A DNA stretch of 43,030 nucleotides from Bondarzewia mesenterica (GCA_004802705.1 SGPL01000171.1:1-43030); one strand, 5' to 3'. Positions 8,397-20,048 are shown, counted from the first letter of the stretch. Numbers and translations are program-made. Notes: generated from the letters alone by a model not told the origin.

Positions 8397-10920
8397 TTAT
8401 GCTTGGCGGGGGTGATTTCTTGCCTCTTCATCAAGATGCTCCGCTTCCTGCAACCGACCTAAGGCCCTGTACGTCATTGCCAGGTTGTTCATGGCTGTGA
8501 GCGTGTCTGGATGCTCCTCGCCGAGCACTCGCTGTCTCGTCTCCATTACCGCCACCTCCAACGACTCCGCCTCCTTCCATCGACCCTGGTTCGAAAATGT
8601 CGACGCCAAGTTGGCCATGGTTGAGAGCGTGTCCGGATGCTCTTCCCCGAGCACTCGCTGTCTCGTCTCCATTACCACCACCTCCAGCGACTCTGCCTCC
8701 TTCCATCGACCCTGGTCCGAAAATGTTGACGCCAGGTTGCCCATGGCTGTGAGTGTGTCAGGATGCTCCTCCCCGAGCACTCGCCGTCTCGTCTCCATCA
8801 CCACCAACTCCAACGCTCTCGCCGCCTCCCATCGGCCGCCTTCATCGTACGCCAACCCAAATCTGGATGCAATATCCGATCTAGGATTCGGATTCTCTTT
8901 CAGTGCTTCCGTTATGTGAGGTATAAGTGTCCGCCTGAACAAATAATCCTCCGATGCAAATTCCCAATGAACTGACATGCCGAGGATGCATTGAGCACAC
9001 CACACCGTCGATGCGACGTTCGTGATGGTAGTCCGACTCCAAGAATGCACTAGTGGATGAATTGACAGCATCTGTGACTCTGGCGCAAGATCCATCAATG
9101 AGTACGAACGGATCTCCGCGATGACCCTCTTGAACTGTACGGTATCCCAGACTCCTTCGGAATCCTGGAAGTTTCCAAGGAAGGCCTTGCACACGCTCAG
9201 ATCAGGCTCGATGTCAGGAATGACGGGTTCGTACAGATCTATATTGTCAGTGGCATTTTCGAATATCGCTTCGGAGATTCCTTCGTGATGCAGGAACGAG
9301 CATATCTGTAGAAATTCTTGCGCCAACGGTCCGAGCTGCTGGAAACTCATCGCCCACGTCGTGTAAACGGTCCACTTGTAGTCATCGGGCTTTTGGACCT
9401 CATCGCGATATTCCTCCAGAAGTTCCGCCCGGCGCTGTCGATACAATTCCAGGTAGACCGTAAAAGTGCAATCGGTTCTCTTCATGTATGCACCGGCCTG
9501 AACCACGGCTAAAGCAAGATATCCGAACTCCTTGACAGTACTCAATAACAAGGCAATCTATGACAAATCGGATCTCCTACCTTCACGATTTCTCTAGCCA
9601 CGGCTTCAATCTCATTGTTACGGTCCGTCTCTGTCATCTTGAGCAAAAGGTCCGTTGCATCCTCCTCTGCCATTTCAGAGATGGGACTTGACTGAGTAGC
9701 ATGGTTCCGCATGTTGCGATTTCGACTCGTGATGATAATATTGCCATGAGAGCAAGGAGGGAAATGGCTGCGCAGGTTGAGAGATGGGTCGTCTGCGTTA
9801 TTGAACAGGAGCAGCCAGTTCTCGCGCCGCCCGGCAAGCCAGGATGTCGCGTCGAGAGCAGAATCGCCGACGCCTTCCGCTAGCGCTATGTTCTTCAGGT
9901 CTGCCTCGATCGTATCGGCCGTGCTCGCATCAACGAAGAAGACGTCCGAGAAGCTGTGCAGACGAGTTTGTCATCACGTCCGAGTCATAGAGATGCTGCT
10001 TACCGACTTGGCTGAGCATCTATCTGACACTCCTGCACGAACTTGTATGCCAGCTGGCTCTTTCCCGCTCCCCCGAGCCCGTACAGAACATACACACGCT
10101 GCCTGTTCGATTCCGCTGCAAACAAGTTGTGCATTCGTGAAAGGATATCTGCTCTTCCCGTGAAAATGTCAGATGGCGGAGGGCATCTCTTGTGACCCGG
10201 TTTCCGGGCGGTCGAAGGTTGGTTCAGTGATAGCTTGCCCATGGCATAGCGGATTTCTGTCAAAGATATGGACTATCGTCGAGAATCAGACATCCGAAAA
10301 GAATGATCGCGATAAGATGAACCCACGTACGCCGAATAACTGGATGGCATGCTCTAACTTGATGCTGTGATCGGCCAAATCCCCCGCAATCTGTGACTTC
10401 TTGCGGAACGCACGCTGGGCCCACGATAGCTGCGTCGCTCGTTCCATTACCATACGCGTCGATTCCAAAACCCTGTAGGACTCTGCGGCTCAAAGACATG
10501 GACCTTATTCATAGAGGTGCACACGGACCTATTGAATTCCTCGATATCAGCAACGAGTGTCGGAGGAGCGTCTTGCCATTTTCCCTCCATGTGATCTCGC
10601 AAGCCAATCCAAAAGCTGGCGGCACGAAGAGCGAGCTGACGACAAGCTTCTTTATTGGATTTGACCTCCTGATCGCCAACGGAGGAAAGGCTTTCGAGAG
10701 CATGTCAAGGTGAGGCAAAGGATCTACCCACCTTGAGCGATGTCAGGATCTTGATTATGATGGACGCTGCGACAGAGGCAGGAGCGCAACCGACCGCGTC
10801 TCCAACGTCTTTGGCGACGTTTGCGATGAGAGAAGACACGTCGATTGCAGCATCCACAAGTCGAGTCGAAGACGCGGCTGGTGCAACTGGGGTGTTGTTG
10901 GAAAATGTGGTGAACGACAT
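8397..10920 (-). CDS. NLR-type protein: helical N-terminus, NB-ARC NTPase, KLC-type TPRs
   Basis: Six exons join in frame on the minus strand (10920-10732, 10668-10529, 10472-10331, 10272-10004, 9953-9581, 9530-8397), giving about 748 aa. Residues 1-175 are mostly helical (SLIANVAKDVGDAV, RAASFWIGLRDHMEGKW) and resemble the helical N-terminal regions of many basidiomycete NLRs, possibly MLKL-like. The NB-ARC part follows: FTGRADILSRMHNL, P-loop VYVLYGLGGAGKSQLAYKF, Walker B WLLLFNNADD, sensor GNIIITSRN, and a GLPLA-like block EFGYLALAVVQAGAYM. The winged-helix-like region contains LSIHPLVHSWSR. The C-terminus holds three near-identical 42-residue TPRs with VLGEEHPDTL, plus a partial fourth. 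NLRs sense non-self or danger and trigger cell death or incompatibility; that role here is inferred. No break is seen, so the gene looks functional. The start is the first Met of the exon and precedes a good GTGGGT donor. Confidence 0.88.
8495..8872 (-). repeat. 126-nt coding repeats (TPR units) in the NLR gene
   Basis: Units begin at 8495, 8621 and 8747, exactly 126 nt (42 codons) apart. Each encodes GRW..A.SLE.VVMETR.RVLGEEHPDTL..M.NLAST. The first two are over 90 percent identical at the DNA level by eye, and the third is more diverged at its far end. This suggests recent unequal exchange or gene conversion in the sensor domain. Confidence 0.85.
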
Positions 10921-12978
10921 ATCGGACTCGATGGCGGAGAGAAAGGATGAGGGAAAATGAGAGTTCGCCGTGTTGTGACGAGGTCAAGCACGAGCGAGCG
11001 CCCGTGTGCTGTGTTGTACTGATCTGTACTGATATCTCAATACAAGGACCGATACGTAAGCATCATTAAAAGAACGTTGAAGAGCATACATAGCTATTCC
11101 TCGCACAGCCCCAATACTCGGCAGTCTCGTTGGCGCATACTATCCGCTGGAATAATTTACATGGACTGGATGATTCTGAGGAATTAAGCTAATTGTTATA
11201 AGAGCCTTAAACGTTGAAGGAAATTTTCAAGTAGTAGTATACATTCCCGGCGTACCTGTAGCACACAATTACCATCGCTCAAAGGTCACCATTTCACTTG
11301 TGTGCTGTCCATGCCCATGCGAGTAAGTGCTTGTGCGTCTTATGATGGGATGTGTTGGCGAAGAGGAAGTCAGAAACACGTTTGGTACATTCGTATTATT
11401 CGAATTCCATCTCCGCGGTTTTGCGGGAAACGACGCTCAGATTGAGAATCTGTGACAGGCCACGAACCTCGTGCACGTCCTTACGAGCCCAAACAGAGCT
11501 CTACTGACTGACAGTCTGACTGATCACGCCGCGCTCGCTCTTCAACTCTCATTGCGCATTCACCATGACCGCAGCGGGACTTGGCTGAGACTTTTCCTTT
11601 TGTACTCGTCGCTCCCGTCATCTCTCGTTCTACCTCCTCATCTGGTTCACATAAGCTCGACTTGGTGCACGGGTGAATGACAACCTTTAGAGCTCCGTGA
11701 AACAGTGACTTCCAGGTATGTCATACTCATCGACAGTGAGATTCCAGACATATATATAGTTTCAGATAGGCAAGATAATGAGGATTCTCACCTCAATGTC
11801 GATTCAGACCTGCGCGCTTCCACAGGGCCCAGTGTGATCAACACGACCGTCGCACCGGTCGGGTTCTTTCCAAGCCGTCTTCTTTCCTATGACACGCACA
11901 AGGTGGGTTCATCTTCCCTACACGTTTGTGACTGCATTGACTTGTTTCTAGTACGGTGCCTTTGAAGGTCCGGACATCTGGAATGCGGCGATATCACACC
12001 GAGCAGAGCATTTTCAAGGCTCCATGAGTGGACGCCTTCAGGATCAAGTTTCCCCTTGGCGAGCACTAAGATGCCAATCATGACGAATATACTACGGGCT
12101 CTATCTTCCACGCTGTAGGAATCCATGTTGAGAACCGCTCCCAAGTGACTCTTCGTCTGGTATCACAAATTTCGACTTCTATCTCAGAGATTCAAATTTC
12201 CCAAAGTTCAACAGGTGTTGCCCTGAAGTTTTCTGGTTGCTCTTCTCCTGTACAGTTCAGAGCATCTGCTTGTCTCTATCCCTATCACGGTCGCTCGGGT
12301 CTCCGGACAAACAACCAATTTCACACAATCCAGTACGTATACACTTGGGTTGCGTTGTCTTTGAGGATCCGCTGGCTACAATCTCATCTCATGTTAACAC
12401 TTCATTCTTTGCTCGCATAGGCTTAATAAATATAGTCATGACTGATGCCATTACCAACTGGACGACGATTTCAGGTTGACCGCTCGTGACGATGTCTCTG
12501 GCCTACTTAAAAAAGCTGCGACCACCCACCATCGGCGCTGCGAGTGAACGTTAACGATTGAAAGCAGTCTCCTTTGGATATTTTCCATTCGGTCACCGTC
12601 TTTCAGCACGGAAGTGTACCGGACAGCCAAGCTCATGCTATCTCGGCAGAAGGATGCGTACAGTAGATACAGATGTGTGGTTCCTCGAAATATGGTTGTC
12701 AAGTTATGTTCGAGATTTGGACCTCGAAGACAAGAAAAGGTACAGTCCAATAAGATCGGAAAACTGCAGCGATCAATCAGAGCTTTAAGAAATAGGAACA
12801 ATGCAAGAAGAGAAGAGATACGTATGTAAACTCCAGCGCAGATTGAGAAAGACGCACATGCGAACCAGAAACGACCTAGACAAACAGTAGACGGCATCAA
12901 ATCATGTCAACCGAAGAAAGACCAGTTTCGTTGGTCCTTCCAAAAGCATCCCCCGTCTCACTCCTGACTCCTTTGAGA
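10921..12978. other. about 2 kb without a recognisable gene
   Basis: The NLR promoter should lie just right of 10920. Open frames on both strands (for example minus 12900-12451) are short, lack family motifs and show no consistent splice structure. I see no transposon ends or terminal repeats. Confidence 0.45.
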
Positions 12979-14452
12979 TCATCGACGCCAGATCCTTTCA
13001 ATCATCGCCTTGGGCAAGAGGCCACCTCCCTCTCGTCTGTAGATACACAACAACCGGGCGCTCTGGAATATGAGGCCAAGCTCGAGTCCTTTCGTTCCCC
13101 GGCTGACGGCTGTTTCTTGAATCAGCCTGAGAGCAGACACCAGGCCACGAATGCGGCCCGATCTCGAGCTCACGTCATGGGTGACACGATCGTGACGGAT
13201 TTTTGAGAAGAACCCGTCCTTATGGACCCCTGTTATGAGGTGTGCTGATTGCGAGAAGAATAATTGGGGCCATGCTTTACTCTTCACGTCTGATGATGAC
13301 CTCGACGACACTGTGGTCTTCAGCTCCACGAGATTGTCCTGGGATAAGCGAGTCCCCCCGGGAATAACTCGAACCGGGAGGTAATCAGGCTGCTTGTGTA
13401 ATTTGCCTCCAGGTATAGGTTTGGACGAAGAAACTGCTCCTGTATCGACGCCCTTACTATTTTCCGATGGCATTTTGATTGTTTTATTCTGGCCAGGTAG
13501 TGACTGCAGACAAGCATCGACTTCGGACTGGACAATCATGTTCAAACCTCCCAGGTTCTACGAAGTACGATCAATGCACCGAACTTCAATAGCCATGTCT
13601 CACAGAGACTTACATATCTGAGGATTCGAATATAGTTATCATCGCGGTTACCGCCCACAGGCGCAGAGGTAGTGGCGCGCTCAAAATTCCTTCCAAAAGA
13701 GTGTATCTCATCCGTGCTTGCAGACCTTCGTTTTCCATCACCGTGACTGCAAGCAAGCAAAATGGTGCGCTGGCCCACGAGCTGCAGGTCGAGGCGGAAC
13801 TCTTTGCTTGTCGAAGAAGAATTCACCCACTGATAGAGCCTTCTGAGTAGTCCGCAATCGGTAACGAAATCGACCGAAGTCCAGTCGACACGAATACCTG
13901 TGGAATCCACGGCGCACATGAGGCGATGAAGTCTGGATACTTGATGATCCTTTTCAGCGACATGAGGGGTTTCTGCGTCGCGCGAAAGCGTAAATGGAAG
14001 GGTTTGTTCTGTCCAAATCCGAGGAAACCCTATGAATACAAGCCATGTAAGCGGTGGACGTGGATCACGTGTTTCACAAATCGCGCGGGGTGAACTCAGA
14101 AGACCAGAAGACTAGTCTCCCAGTGGCAGGTTGTAGACACTTCCTTCAACCTTCGTACCTCAGGATATCCGTGTCTGACAGAAGACGTACCTGGGACCCG
14201 GATCGAAGGATGCTCAGACTTCATGATCCAATTGTATGATCCGACGTATTCCGCGTCTCTCACTTCAACTGTCTCAGGAATACCATCCCCAGAAAAATTC
14301 GGTCTTACTGTGACCACTCCTAGGGGTTCGCGCCCCAGATATTTCTTCAAGGCCCGAGGCGGTTTAGGCAACTTCGTATCTGAAGGTCGCTTCGTGCTGA
14401 CCCGTCGATCATAAGCATTTGAGTGCGTGTCACTGTTAATGGGGGAAGTCAT
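12979..14452 (-). CDS. uncharacterised fungal family, copy 1 (often database-labelled geranylgeranyl pyrophosphate synthetase)
   Basis: Three exons (14452-14191, 14029-13614, 13557-12979) join to 418 aa with frame kept. Domain landmarks shared with copies 2 and 3: YVGSYNWIMKSEHPSIRVPG at the first intron, VDWTSVDFVTDCGLLRRLYQ, EFRLDLQLVGQRTILL, FGRNFERATT, and IRILRY at the second intron. Exon 3 then reads NLGGLNMIVQSEVDACL, HLITGVHKDGFF and RLLCIYRREGG. I recall that many fungal proteins with this layout carry the label geranylgeranyl pyrophosphate synthetase. However, no DDxxD prenyl-transferase motif is visible, so I do not accept that function. Intron 1 is 161 nt (phase 1 after VPG). Intron 2 is a normal GTAAGT-AG of 56 nt, unlike copies 2 and 3. 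Several landmark residues are altered (VQSEVD instead of VRFEVD; TDCGLL instead of TDRxxL), so this is the most diverged copy. Confidence 0.75.
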
Positions 14453-15298
14453 GACTTGAAAGGCTACAAATCGAAGTTATGTCCGTCTCGAGTTAAATAT
14501 ATGCTCGTCACCAACGGTCCCCGCAATATATGCGTCGTCATTGAAGCTCGACCGTGCGCCGTGGGAGACATGTCCGCTCTTATGATATCACTTCGTCGTC
14601 TTCACCGCAGTGAGCTATACTATCCTGGCGGCAGAATAGTATCTGGGCGGATGCTGTCAATCTCCTGTATGCCATGACTCATTGAAGCTGTTTTGGACGT
14701 TCTCCCCCTAACGATATTCATCTCGCGATGACCATGCGATGATGCACACTGCGGAAATAATAGCCAGCAATAAGAATTCTTAACCTGATTCCCGCAATGG
14801 ACGACGATGCCAACTCTTGAACCCTTCTGCACGCGTGCCTACTGCGCCGAGGGCAAATAGCGCGCAAAAAAGTTTCAATAGGTTCCTAACCATCAGTGTA
14901 AGTGCAAAGGGTGGTGTCTTCAGATTTGCGGCAGCGAGAGATTGGCAGGAGTATGAAGGACCATTTGACCTTCTTGGATAGTGAAAATATGGACCAAGGG
15001 CTGCGCTGTCAGTTTGCGTGAGCGTAATTGAATGAATGCTCCAAAGGTAGACACTCGTATATGCGGCCTTCCAGACCAAGCTGATTGCGTTTTCCAGTTT
15101 CCAAATTCACCTGAAAAGTCTTCAAGTTTCTGATACTTGGGTTCTACAGACGAATAGGGGGGTGGAATCCTAAGCCGAGACACACCTAACATCCTTGATT
15201 TGGCAAGCCGTCATTTCGACTGAACAACCAAGAGAAATGAGTGACATACAGATACACATGAGGTCAAAAATAAAAAAGGATATGACCGAGCTCAGATT
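14453..15298. other. intergenic, no gene recognised
   Basis: The stretch contains the promoter of copy 1 and the 3' flank of ssr4. A 90-codon open frame at 15192-14920 (-) has no recognisable motif. Confidence 0.4.
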
Positions 15299-16857
15299 TC
15301 ATGTAGCAATTGTCTCTCCTCCACTCGGCGGAGCATCCACTGAGAAAGAGATGTCCGCGGATGTCTCCATGCTCACGTCGACATTTTGTGTCTCATCTCG
15401 CGCTGCTTGACGCGCAGCTGCTTTTGCACGGAGGGCTTCGATTTCTGCTGTCAGATTGGACTAGAAGGCAACGTATGATCAAGTACGTCAGTGTTAGCCC
15501 GTGGGACAACTTACGACTTTATCTTCTAGTTCCGTCTTGTTAAAGATCGAGTATGCCGGAGTTGGCTTTTCATTTTGTTTGTCACCTGCGATAAAATTTC
15601 GTCAAAAGCCATAACGACAATCAAAATTCATACGCACCAAAGGCGGCATACATGAATACTTCATGCATGAAGTCGTGATTCCGCTTGTATCGTGTCATGG
15701 CAAGTGTTCGTGTCGATATATGATCAATCTCATCTGCATCCAAATCTGAGTGAGATACAGCTTAGCACACCACAGCCCACTTACCAGTTGAATCTTCCTC
15801 GTCGATCCGTGCTTGCGGTTGAGGTCGCTGCAAATTCCACATCCTCAGAACAATGTAAAAATGGAACAGGCCGAAAAGAACGCACCTGCGGCATCTGATT
15901 CATGCTCGCACTTCGCTCCCTCAGGCTTCTCCGCTCCAGCGCCTCCATTTCCCTATTTTGCTGTGCCAGCATGGCCTGAGGATCTCTCCCGCCAAAATGC
16001 AAGTTCTGCGGAACTTGGGACGGTGCTGGCGGCACACCGGACAAGCCCTGCAAGCCATTGTGCGGTATCACTTTTTGTCCAGCTTTTTCTCCCAAGACAA
16101 ACATCGGGGGTTCGTTGATCATGCGCAGCGGATACGGGCGGGCGGGCTGGTTCATGAGCAACGGGGGGATAGCTGCAACAGGGCGCAGAAAAACAAAGTG
16201 ATGGGAGTAGAGATGGTGTGAGCAAGGTTCGTCGGCGTTTATAAGCGAGAACACTGACGCAATGACGGACCGCGCGAATAATGCACGAGGACGAGCTGCG
16301 GGTGACCGCCCTTGTGTAAGCGGTACCGGCGGCGAACGCGGGACGCGCTTGTCTCGCCTGAGTTGGGGATAAAGCCGTATCTCACTTCGACGACTTCGAG
16401 TTCCTAGAGCGACAGAAGGCATGCAGACATCAGGACGCATATAGCACATGCTGAGAAATTCGACTAGTTTGGAAGTCGAGGTGAGGAGGGAAAGTTACCA
16501 ACACGGCCGTTGCCGATTGGAATGGCATAGCGCTGTTCTTGTTCCAGAAACCGCAGGCCATCAGGTGGGAATGAGAGTTGGGGTGGGATGAAGAGAAGGT
16601 ACAGTTGACCATCTGGTTGGGAGGCCCGGCCATTTGGTTAGCACTAGAATGTGTTGGCGTTCTGAGATATGTGCATTCTACTTACCATGAGGTTTGTCGA
16701 TATATGTCCATTGATATGCTACATGAGTCGACAGCTGGATAGCTCGGGTCAACATCTGTGCAGCCTCGATTTGCGATAAGGACGCATGAGGTTGTAAGTT
16801 CTCCGGAAACCGGAGGCAAACTCCCTCCGCTTGCAACTGCTGAAGAGACATCGACAT
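15299..16857 (-). CDS. ssr4: SWI/SNF and RSC chromatin-remodelling complex subunit Ssr4
   Basis: Eight exons (16857-16686, 16612-16503, 16403-16271, 16172-15886, 15827-15785, 15745-15638, 15585-15515, 15460-15299) join in frame to 361 aa. The N-terminal Ssr4 domain (old DUF1750) reads LRFPENLQPHASLSQIEAAQ, AYQWTYIDKPHDG, GQLYLLFIPPQLSFPPDGLR, EVVEVRYGFIPNSG and RVRRRYRLHKGG. The C-terminal block TRYKRNHDFMHEVFMYAAFG is the family's other conserved region. It is followed by a short coiled coil (AEIEALRAKAAARQAARDE) and an acidic Ser-rich tail. In fission yeast Ssr4 is a shared subunit of the SWI/SNF and RSC nucleosome remodellers in the nucleus. The start is taken at MSMSLQQL; the frame stays open upstream to 17028, but that part does not look conserved. 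Exon 2 to 3 needs a rare GTTGGT donor to keep frame. Confidence 0.9.
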
Positions 16858-17425
16858 TGTGGATAGGAAATCGGGAGGTATGCGAGTGTCAAGTGCACCG
16901 CTTGTTGAAATAAACGGCGTGTATGTGATAATGTGAATGGTAGCTGGAAGTCGGTGGCTGTGTTCACAGGCGTTTGTTAGGATCCAAAGCTCTTGCCAAA
17001 CAACCTTCGGCATCTTCCGGAACCTCATAATATTAAATTACCAAAAATGACACAGGCGATTGGTGTTTGTTCAGAGTCGAATGTACAAGCTGAATGTAAT
17101 ATTTTCAAATTTCATGGAACTCATAAAAATGATTCCAATATCCCCCGTAGAGAACTGTTTGAATTTTGTGTTTCGTTCCATAATTTCGATGCTCCGGCCG
17201 TCGGTGCGGACTCCAAAGACGTTGACATGAGTAAAACAAAGCGCTTCCTTCAAGAGAGAGGTCTTCGTAATGTACATCGGGCGGCGGCGCTCCAACCACC
17301 CGGTGCACATCGTGCTCACTGGATAGCCGCTTCGCTGACATACCGATTCAACAGTGCGGGTACGAAATCTACACAAAGGCTGCCCAGAGCGCCGATAGCT
17401 AAGCAAAAAAAGTACAACACATCCA
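16858..17425. other. intergenic between ssr4 and the DUF7918 gene
   Basis: This holds the ssr4 promoter and 5' leader and the 3' flank of the DUF7918 gene; both are on the minus strand. The open plus frame 16993-17529 has no motif and overlaps the last DUF7918 exon, so it is taken as chance. Confidence 0.45.
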
Positions 17426-18898
17426 TCAATCCTGTGTCAAATCAATTAAATCTCCATTTCCTTTCCCAACCAATATCGGCGAAGGCGGTCGCTCAAACTT
17501 CACATCTGCCATCGATTTCTGGGACTTGAGCGTCTGCAGTTCGGCCTGAACGATCTGCAGTGCGGACTGCGACGCCATGACGGCATGCTGAGTAGCTTTG
17601 AGAGCTTCCTGAGAGCTTCGCAGCATAGCCTTAAAGCATAGATATGTTCCAGAGCATCATAGAGAGGATATAAAGCATAAGGTGCGCACCTCTAGGACAG
17701 TAAGCCGTCCGTTGTTCCCAGTCGCGATTAGCTCGTCCTCCTTTTTAATGACGACACTGGGATTTCTTCCAGTCTTGGCCGGATGTTCACGGGTCTAGGT
17801 TTTGGTAAGCAATGTCGATTGATACGACTGTGAAAAAATTATATCTAACTAACTTGGTGATTCTTGTTGGTGCGTGATGAGCCTTGCAAAAGAGAGGGTC
17901 GTTTCGCAGCAGGGCCCTCGTCTTCTGCCGGCAGTCTACCCCGTTTCTTGTCTTTCACTGCAAGTTTGGGTGAGCTGCGCAGTTCCTCTGGCGGGTTGCT
18001 TAGTGGCATGATTCTCTGAGCTTGAAGAATGGCTTCATCCAAAGCGTTAGTGTATCAAGCCATATTCTGATAGGCCAGAAAAGGTTCAGATGGAAGGAAG
18101 GCTTTACCTTTAGGCCGGTAGTGAAAGCGAAAAGTTACATATGGCATATCCTCAGGATCGCGACAAGTGTTGATAAATTTTCCTATAGGAGCGCTGGCAA
18201 AGGGCTTATCTAGACTTGAAGAAGTTGGGAATCATATACTTGTGCAGTAGTCCAAAGAAAAGCTCACGCTACACGATGGGAACATGCTACCTTGGCCTTC
18301 TCACACACAGATTCATCGCCGACCACAGAATAGTTGACTGACGGCAGCTGTCCTTTCGAGTATGAAAATTCTTTCACTGTAATTCGGAAAAGCTTGACCT
18401 CAATAATTCCTAGCTTTGACCGGTTGAAGGGCAATGGGTGACCATTATCACCGTCTAGAAGACGAACATCGAAGTTCACATTGTTCAGAGTTTATTTAAT
18501 GACGAGAGCTAAAAACCGACCAGCGACAGAAATCTCAGAGAAACGGAACAAGCTTCGTGTGGTTGAACTAACACGTGCAGAGTCTATTGTACGGAGCGCT
18601 GAGTATCTTCTTGAGAAGATGCCACCATGAACAAAATGGCCATCCATGTGCAAAGCAATTTTGAGATCTGCTACGGGACCACCCACACGTTCTAGCTTGA
18701 TGGTGAACGTCTGTGTAACTCATGAAGTCGATCATTTTCTCTGCCAAGTTCCAACGCAGAAGAACGCACCTTTCCAGCCTCGCTAGGGATGAAACAACTG
18801 ATAATTGTGTCATCATCAGTGTACGCTCTATACTGAGAGATTTCCAGCCCATCCTGAGAAGCAATCCATGCTCGTAAACTACGCGCTTCCAAAGGCAT
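17426..18898 (-). CDS. DUF7918 family protein with SUMO-type motifs
   Basis: Seven exons (18898-18770, 18710-18521, 18454-18268, 18193-18108, 18032-17854, 17794-17690, 17629-17426) join in frame to 359 aa. The DUF7918 pattern, common in Agaricomycetes, is clear: LRAWIASQDGLEISQYRAYT, ISCFIPSEAGKTFTIKLE, HMDGHFVHGGIFS, GIIEVKLFRITVKEF, and MPYVTFRFHYRPKAILQAQR. The C-terminal half is charged and probably disordered (KKRGRLPAEDEGPAAKRP), with a short helical stretch (AVMASQSALQIVQAELQTLK). Two psi-K-x-E sumoylation consensus sites (IKKED and VKFE) and a C-terminal DLIDLTQD, a textbook SUMO-interacting motif, are visible. Molecular function is unknown; a nuclear, SUMO-linked role is inference from these motifs. 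It is divergent from the HIT gene across about 400 bases. Confidence 0.85.
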
Positions 18899-19305
18899 TC
18901 AAAGAAGGTGGGCGGCCTTCTGTGACGCTGTAATGAGTGGTGAAACACGACGAGATTTGGCTTAGCGAAGTGATTTGGGATGGCAGCTTCAGAGCGACAC
19001 GGTCTGGGGAGACGAGCAACAGTGAAAACACGACCTATAGTGGGATGGAGTATGTGCTACAGAGTCGCAAAGAGCGGACGACTCAACGACTGGGTCTGAA
19101 CAGGTCTAAACCTCCCGTAACCTTGGCTTCGGGTTAGGGCTCAGTGAAGTGCATGCGGCTATGGATGATTCCGCACGTTTCTGAACGAGCGATCTAATTG
19201 CTCATTGCCAACCGCCGTAGTCTTCTTCGCACGTAACAGGTGAGCTTTCACTATCAAGCTGCAGCACTCCGGCATCTAACCTTGATTGAAGCTTCAGGGC
19301 ATATC
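18899..19305. promoter_or_regulatory. divergent promoter region of DUF7918 and HIT genes
   Basis: This is a gene-free interval between the minus-strand DUF7918 start and the plus-strand HIT gene. No clear TATA box is seen. A leader exon of the HIT gene may lie here, because its first readable coding exon has an in-frame TGA upstream and no Met in frame. Confidence 0.5.
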
Positions 19306-20048
19306 ATGGCTTCCACCACAAAGTACATTCTACTACTGACCGCACCACAGATAGAGATGATACTGATCGAAATAGGACTCTCGCCAGCTGTATATTCTGC
19401 AAAATTATCAAGGGTGAAATCATTTTCACTCTTTTACAATAATTCTCTGAAATTTAATACGCACTTCAAACGCAAAGGAGATATCCCGAGCTTCAAACTC
19501 ATTGAAACGGACCTGTCGTACTCTTTCCTCGATGCAGGATCCCTTTCCAGAGGCCACGCTCTCATCATCCCGAAATGTGCGTGACCCGAACTTTCATCTC
19601 TATCCGTTCTCTTTATGTTGCCTCTTTCACAGATCACGCACCCAAGCTTCACGAGCTTCCCGACGAATACCTCGCGGACGCTCTCCCCATCGCCAAAAAG
19701 ATCGTTAAGGCGCTGGGTGCTGAGAATTACAATATCCTCCAGGTGCATATTTTTCTCTTCAGCTCCGCAACTGCACACCCCTCGTCACTGTCGCATAACT
19801 TGCTCACCGCCCTATCTGCAGAACAACGGCCGCATCGCGCACCAGGTCCGTATAGCCCCTTTTCCTCGTTTAGCTGACCATCCCGGCCGTGCTGAACCGG
19901 CGTAATACAGGTTGTCGATCATGTCCATTTCCATGTCATTCCGAAGCCTTCCGATAGCGATGCCGAGGGGCTCGTCATTGGCTGGCCCACGCAGTCACCA
20001 TCCAAGGAGGAGCTCTCAAATTACATGAGGAGCTTCTTGAGAAGCTGA
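19306..20048 (+). CDS. HNT1: HIT-domain nucleotide hydrolase (Hnt1/HINT-like)
   Basis: Exons ending at 19413, then 19478-19576, 19633-19742, 19822-19845 and 19911-20048, give a continuous HIT protein: SCIFCKIIKGDIPSFKLIET, DAGSLSRGHALIIPKYH, KLHELPDEYLADALPIAKKI, NNGRIAHQ, and the catalytic histidine triad VVDHVHFHVIPKP (H-x-H-x-H). The CxxC near the start (CIFC) is typical of HINT proteins. The family hydrolyses AMP-lysine and related phosphoramidates and acts as a homodimer. The start is not resolved. The frame runs back through DRNRTLAS to an in-frame TGA near 19290 without a Met in frame. An ATG at 19306 is out of frame and would need an intron of only 28 nt, so a leader exon or a sequence error is likely. 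The tail after WPTQSPSKEEL is short and ends at TGA 20046-20048. Confidence 0.9.

Noticed and set aside
12451..12900. 149-codon minus frame with hydrophobic start
   Set aside because: The hydrophobic run is not followed by any recognisable domain and there is no conserved splice context.
12979..14452. Prenyl (geranylgeranyl) diphosphate synthase function
   Set aside because: No DDxxD motifs or helical prenyl-transferase pattern in any of the three copies; the database label appears to be a misannotation.
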